This document shows, piece after piece, positions 63,152 to 64,000 of a stretch of DNA of 64,000 bases. The translations under genes and the position numbers were made by a program. Numbering within the stretch: position 1 is the first letter of the stretch; the number at the start of each line of letters is the position of its first letter. This DNA comes from Xanthobacter dioxanivorans (GTDB taxonomy: Bacteria > Pseudomonadota > Alphaproteobacteria > Rhizobiales > Xanthobacteraceae), in assembly GCF_016807805.1 (NCBI RefSeq), contig NZ_CP063362.1, forward strand, positions 2,345,001 through 2,409,000, read 5' to 3'. A model generated the notes under the pieces. The model was given only the letters and a program-made list of their open reading frames with translations, was not told the origin of the DNA and did not search any database.

Positions 63152-64000
63152 ATGGCCATGGCGGGTGAAAAGGGCGGGGGCCGCTGGTTCGTGATCGCGG
63201 TGCCCTATCTGTGGCTGCTGGCGCTGTTCCTGGCGCCGTTCCTCATCGTCTTCAAGATCTCCCTGTCGCAGGACGTGGTGGCCCAGCCGCCCTACGAGCC
63301 GCAGCTCGATCTTTCCCAGGGCTGGGCCGGCATCACCCAGTTCCTGTCGGGCCTGAGCTTCGCCAACTACGGCTACGTGCTCGATTTCTCCAACGAGTTC
63401 CTGGAGGCCTACGGCTCGAGCCTGGTGATCGCGTCCATTTCCACCATCCTGCTGCTGGTGGTGGGCTATCCCATCGCCTACGCCATGGCGCGGGCGCCGC
63501 GCTCCATCCAGCCGACCCTGCTGATGCTGGTGATCCTGCCCTTCTGGACCTCCTTCCTCATCCGCGTCTATGCGTGGATCGGCATCCTCTCGCCGGAGGG
63601 GCTGCTCAACCAGGCCCTGATGGCCCTGGGCGTGATCGACACGCCGCTGGAGATCCTCAACACCAACCTCGCCGTCTATATCGGCATCGTCTATTCCTAC
63701 CTGCCGTTCATGGTGCTGCCGCTCTATTCGGCGCTGGAGAAGCTGGACCTGACGCTTCTGGAAGCCGCCGCCGACCTCGGCTGCCCGCCCTCCAAGGCGT
63801 TCTGGACCATCACCTTTCCGCTGTCCCTGCCGGGCGTGGCGGCAGGCGCGCTGCTCTGCTTCATCCCGGCGGTGGGCGAGTTCGTGATCCCGGATCTGCT
63901 CGGCGGCTCCGACACGCTGATGATCGGCAAGTCCTTGTGGACGGAGTTCACCGTCAACCGCTCCTGGACGGTCTCATCCGCGGTGGCGGTGCTGCTGCTG
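63152..64000 (+). CDS. potH: putrescine ABC transporter permease PotH (partial, cut by window end)
   Basis: Open frame from ATG 63152 (GGAGG at ~63142-63146) to the end of the window without a stop, so the C-terminus is missing. About 283 residues: first span WFVIAVPYLWLLALFLAPFL, a periplasmic loop with SFANYGYVLDFSNEFLEAYG, further spans, and the EAA loop EAAADLGCPPSKAFWTITFP. This is typical of PotH/PotB-type permeases. Confidence 0.92.
   Translation, partial: MAMAGEKGGGRWFVIAVPYLWLLALFLAPFLIVFKISLSQDVVAQPPYEPQLDLSQGWAGITQFLSGLSFANYGYVLDFSNEFLEAYGSSLVIASISTILLLVVGYPIAYAMARAPRSIQPTLLMLVILPFWTSFLIRVYAWIGILSPEGLLNQALMALGVIDTPLEILNTNLAVYIGIVYSYLPFMVLPLYSALEKLDLTLLEAAADLGCPPSKAFWTITFPLSLPGVAAGALLCFIPAVGEFVIPDLLGGSDTLMIGKSLWTEFTVNRSWTVSSAVAVLLL

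Overview
The window is a high-GC chromosome segment of an alphaproteobacterium. The Irr-type Fur regulator, a CycM-like membrane cytochrome c, the lysC-ptsP-prfA-prmC block with a DUF4167 gene, the ilvE/MarR/two-component block and a YejABEF transporter together point to Hyphomicrobiales, probably near Xanthobacteraceae. That placement is inference from gene content, not from a search.

Layout. 1-3265: lower-GC accessory DNA with small unknown proteins, an IS1595-type transposase, a frameshifted DUF6471 gene and clusters of ATATGA-containing repeats. It abuts, and appears to have removed the 5' half of, a family 2 glycosyltransferase (3266-4408). 4353-43974: core chromosome. It holds SCO copper chaperone, AEC transporter, GluQRS, two alkylation-repair glycosylases, DsbB, Irr, ProC, IlvE with a divergent MarR regulator, an OmpR/EnvZ-type pair, dihydroorotase, YgfZ, PrmC/PrfA, PtsP, LysC, NudC, an NCS2-type permease with an unusual C-terminal domain, PheA, KdsB, CycM, a six-gene Yej peptide-transport operon, a WYL/TerB protein and an HdeA/B-like protein. 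61561-64000: tRNA-Thr(GGT) and the start of a putrescine-type ABC transporter operon (PotG, PotH).

The most interesting region is 44112-61583, a 17.5-kb phage-derived element integrated in the 3' end of tRNA-Thr. It is bounded by 31-bp direct repeats, and each end carries three TTGGAC repeats that look like integrase arm sites. It encodes HK97-type portal, protease, capsid, head-tail joining proteins, both terminase subunits, tail-assembly chaperone-like proteins and a tape measure protein. I find no tail tube, baseplate, fibre, lysis, repressor or recognisable replication gene. Gene order is permuted (portal first, terminase and tape measure last). An HNH nuclease is fused to a P-loop kinase-like domain, a KPP-repeat linker and an HTH-like tail. 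A control region carries three 23-bp iteron-like repeats. The integrase has an in-frame TGA just before its catalytic tyrosine. The element may be a tail-dependent (capsid-forming) satellite or a decayed prophage.

A quality warning: five genes (DUF6471, TetR-like, DUF4167, kdsB, second YejA) are each broken by what looks like one missing base in a G or C run. This pattern suggests systematic homopolymer under-calling rather than real gene loss.
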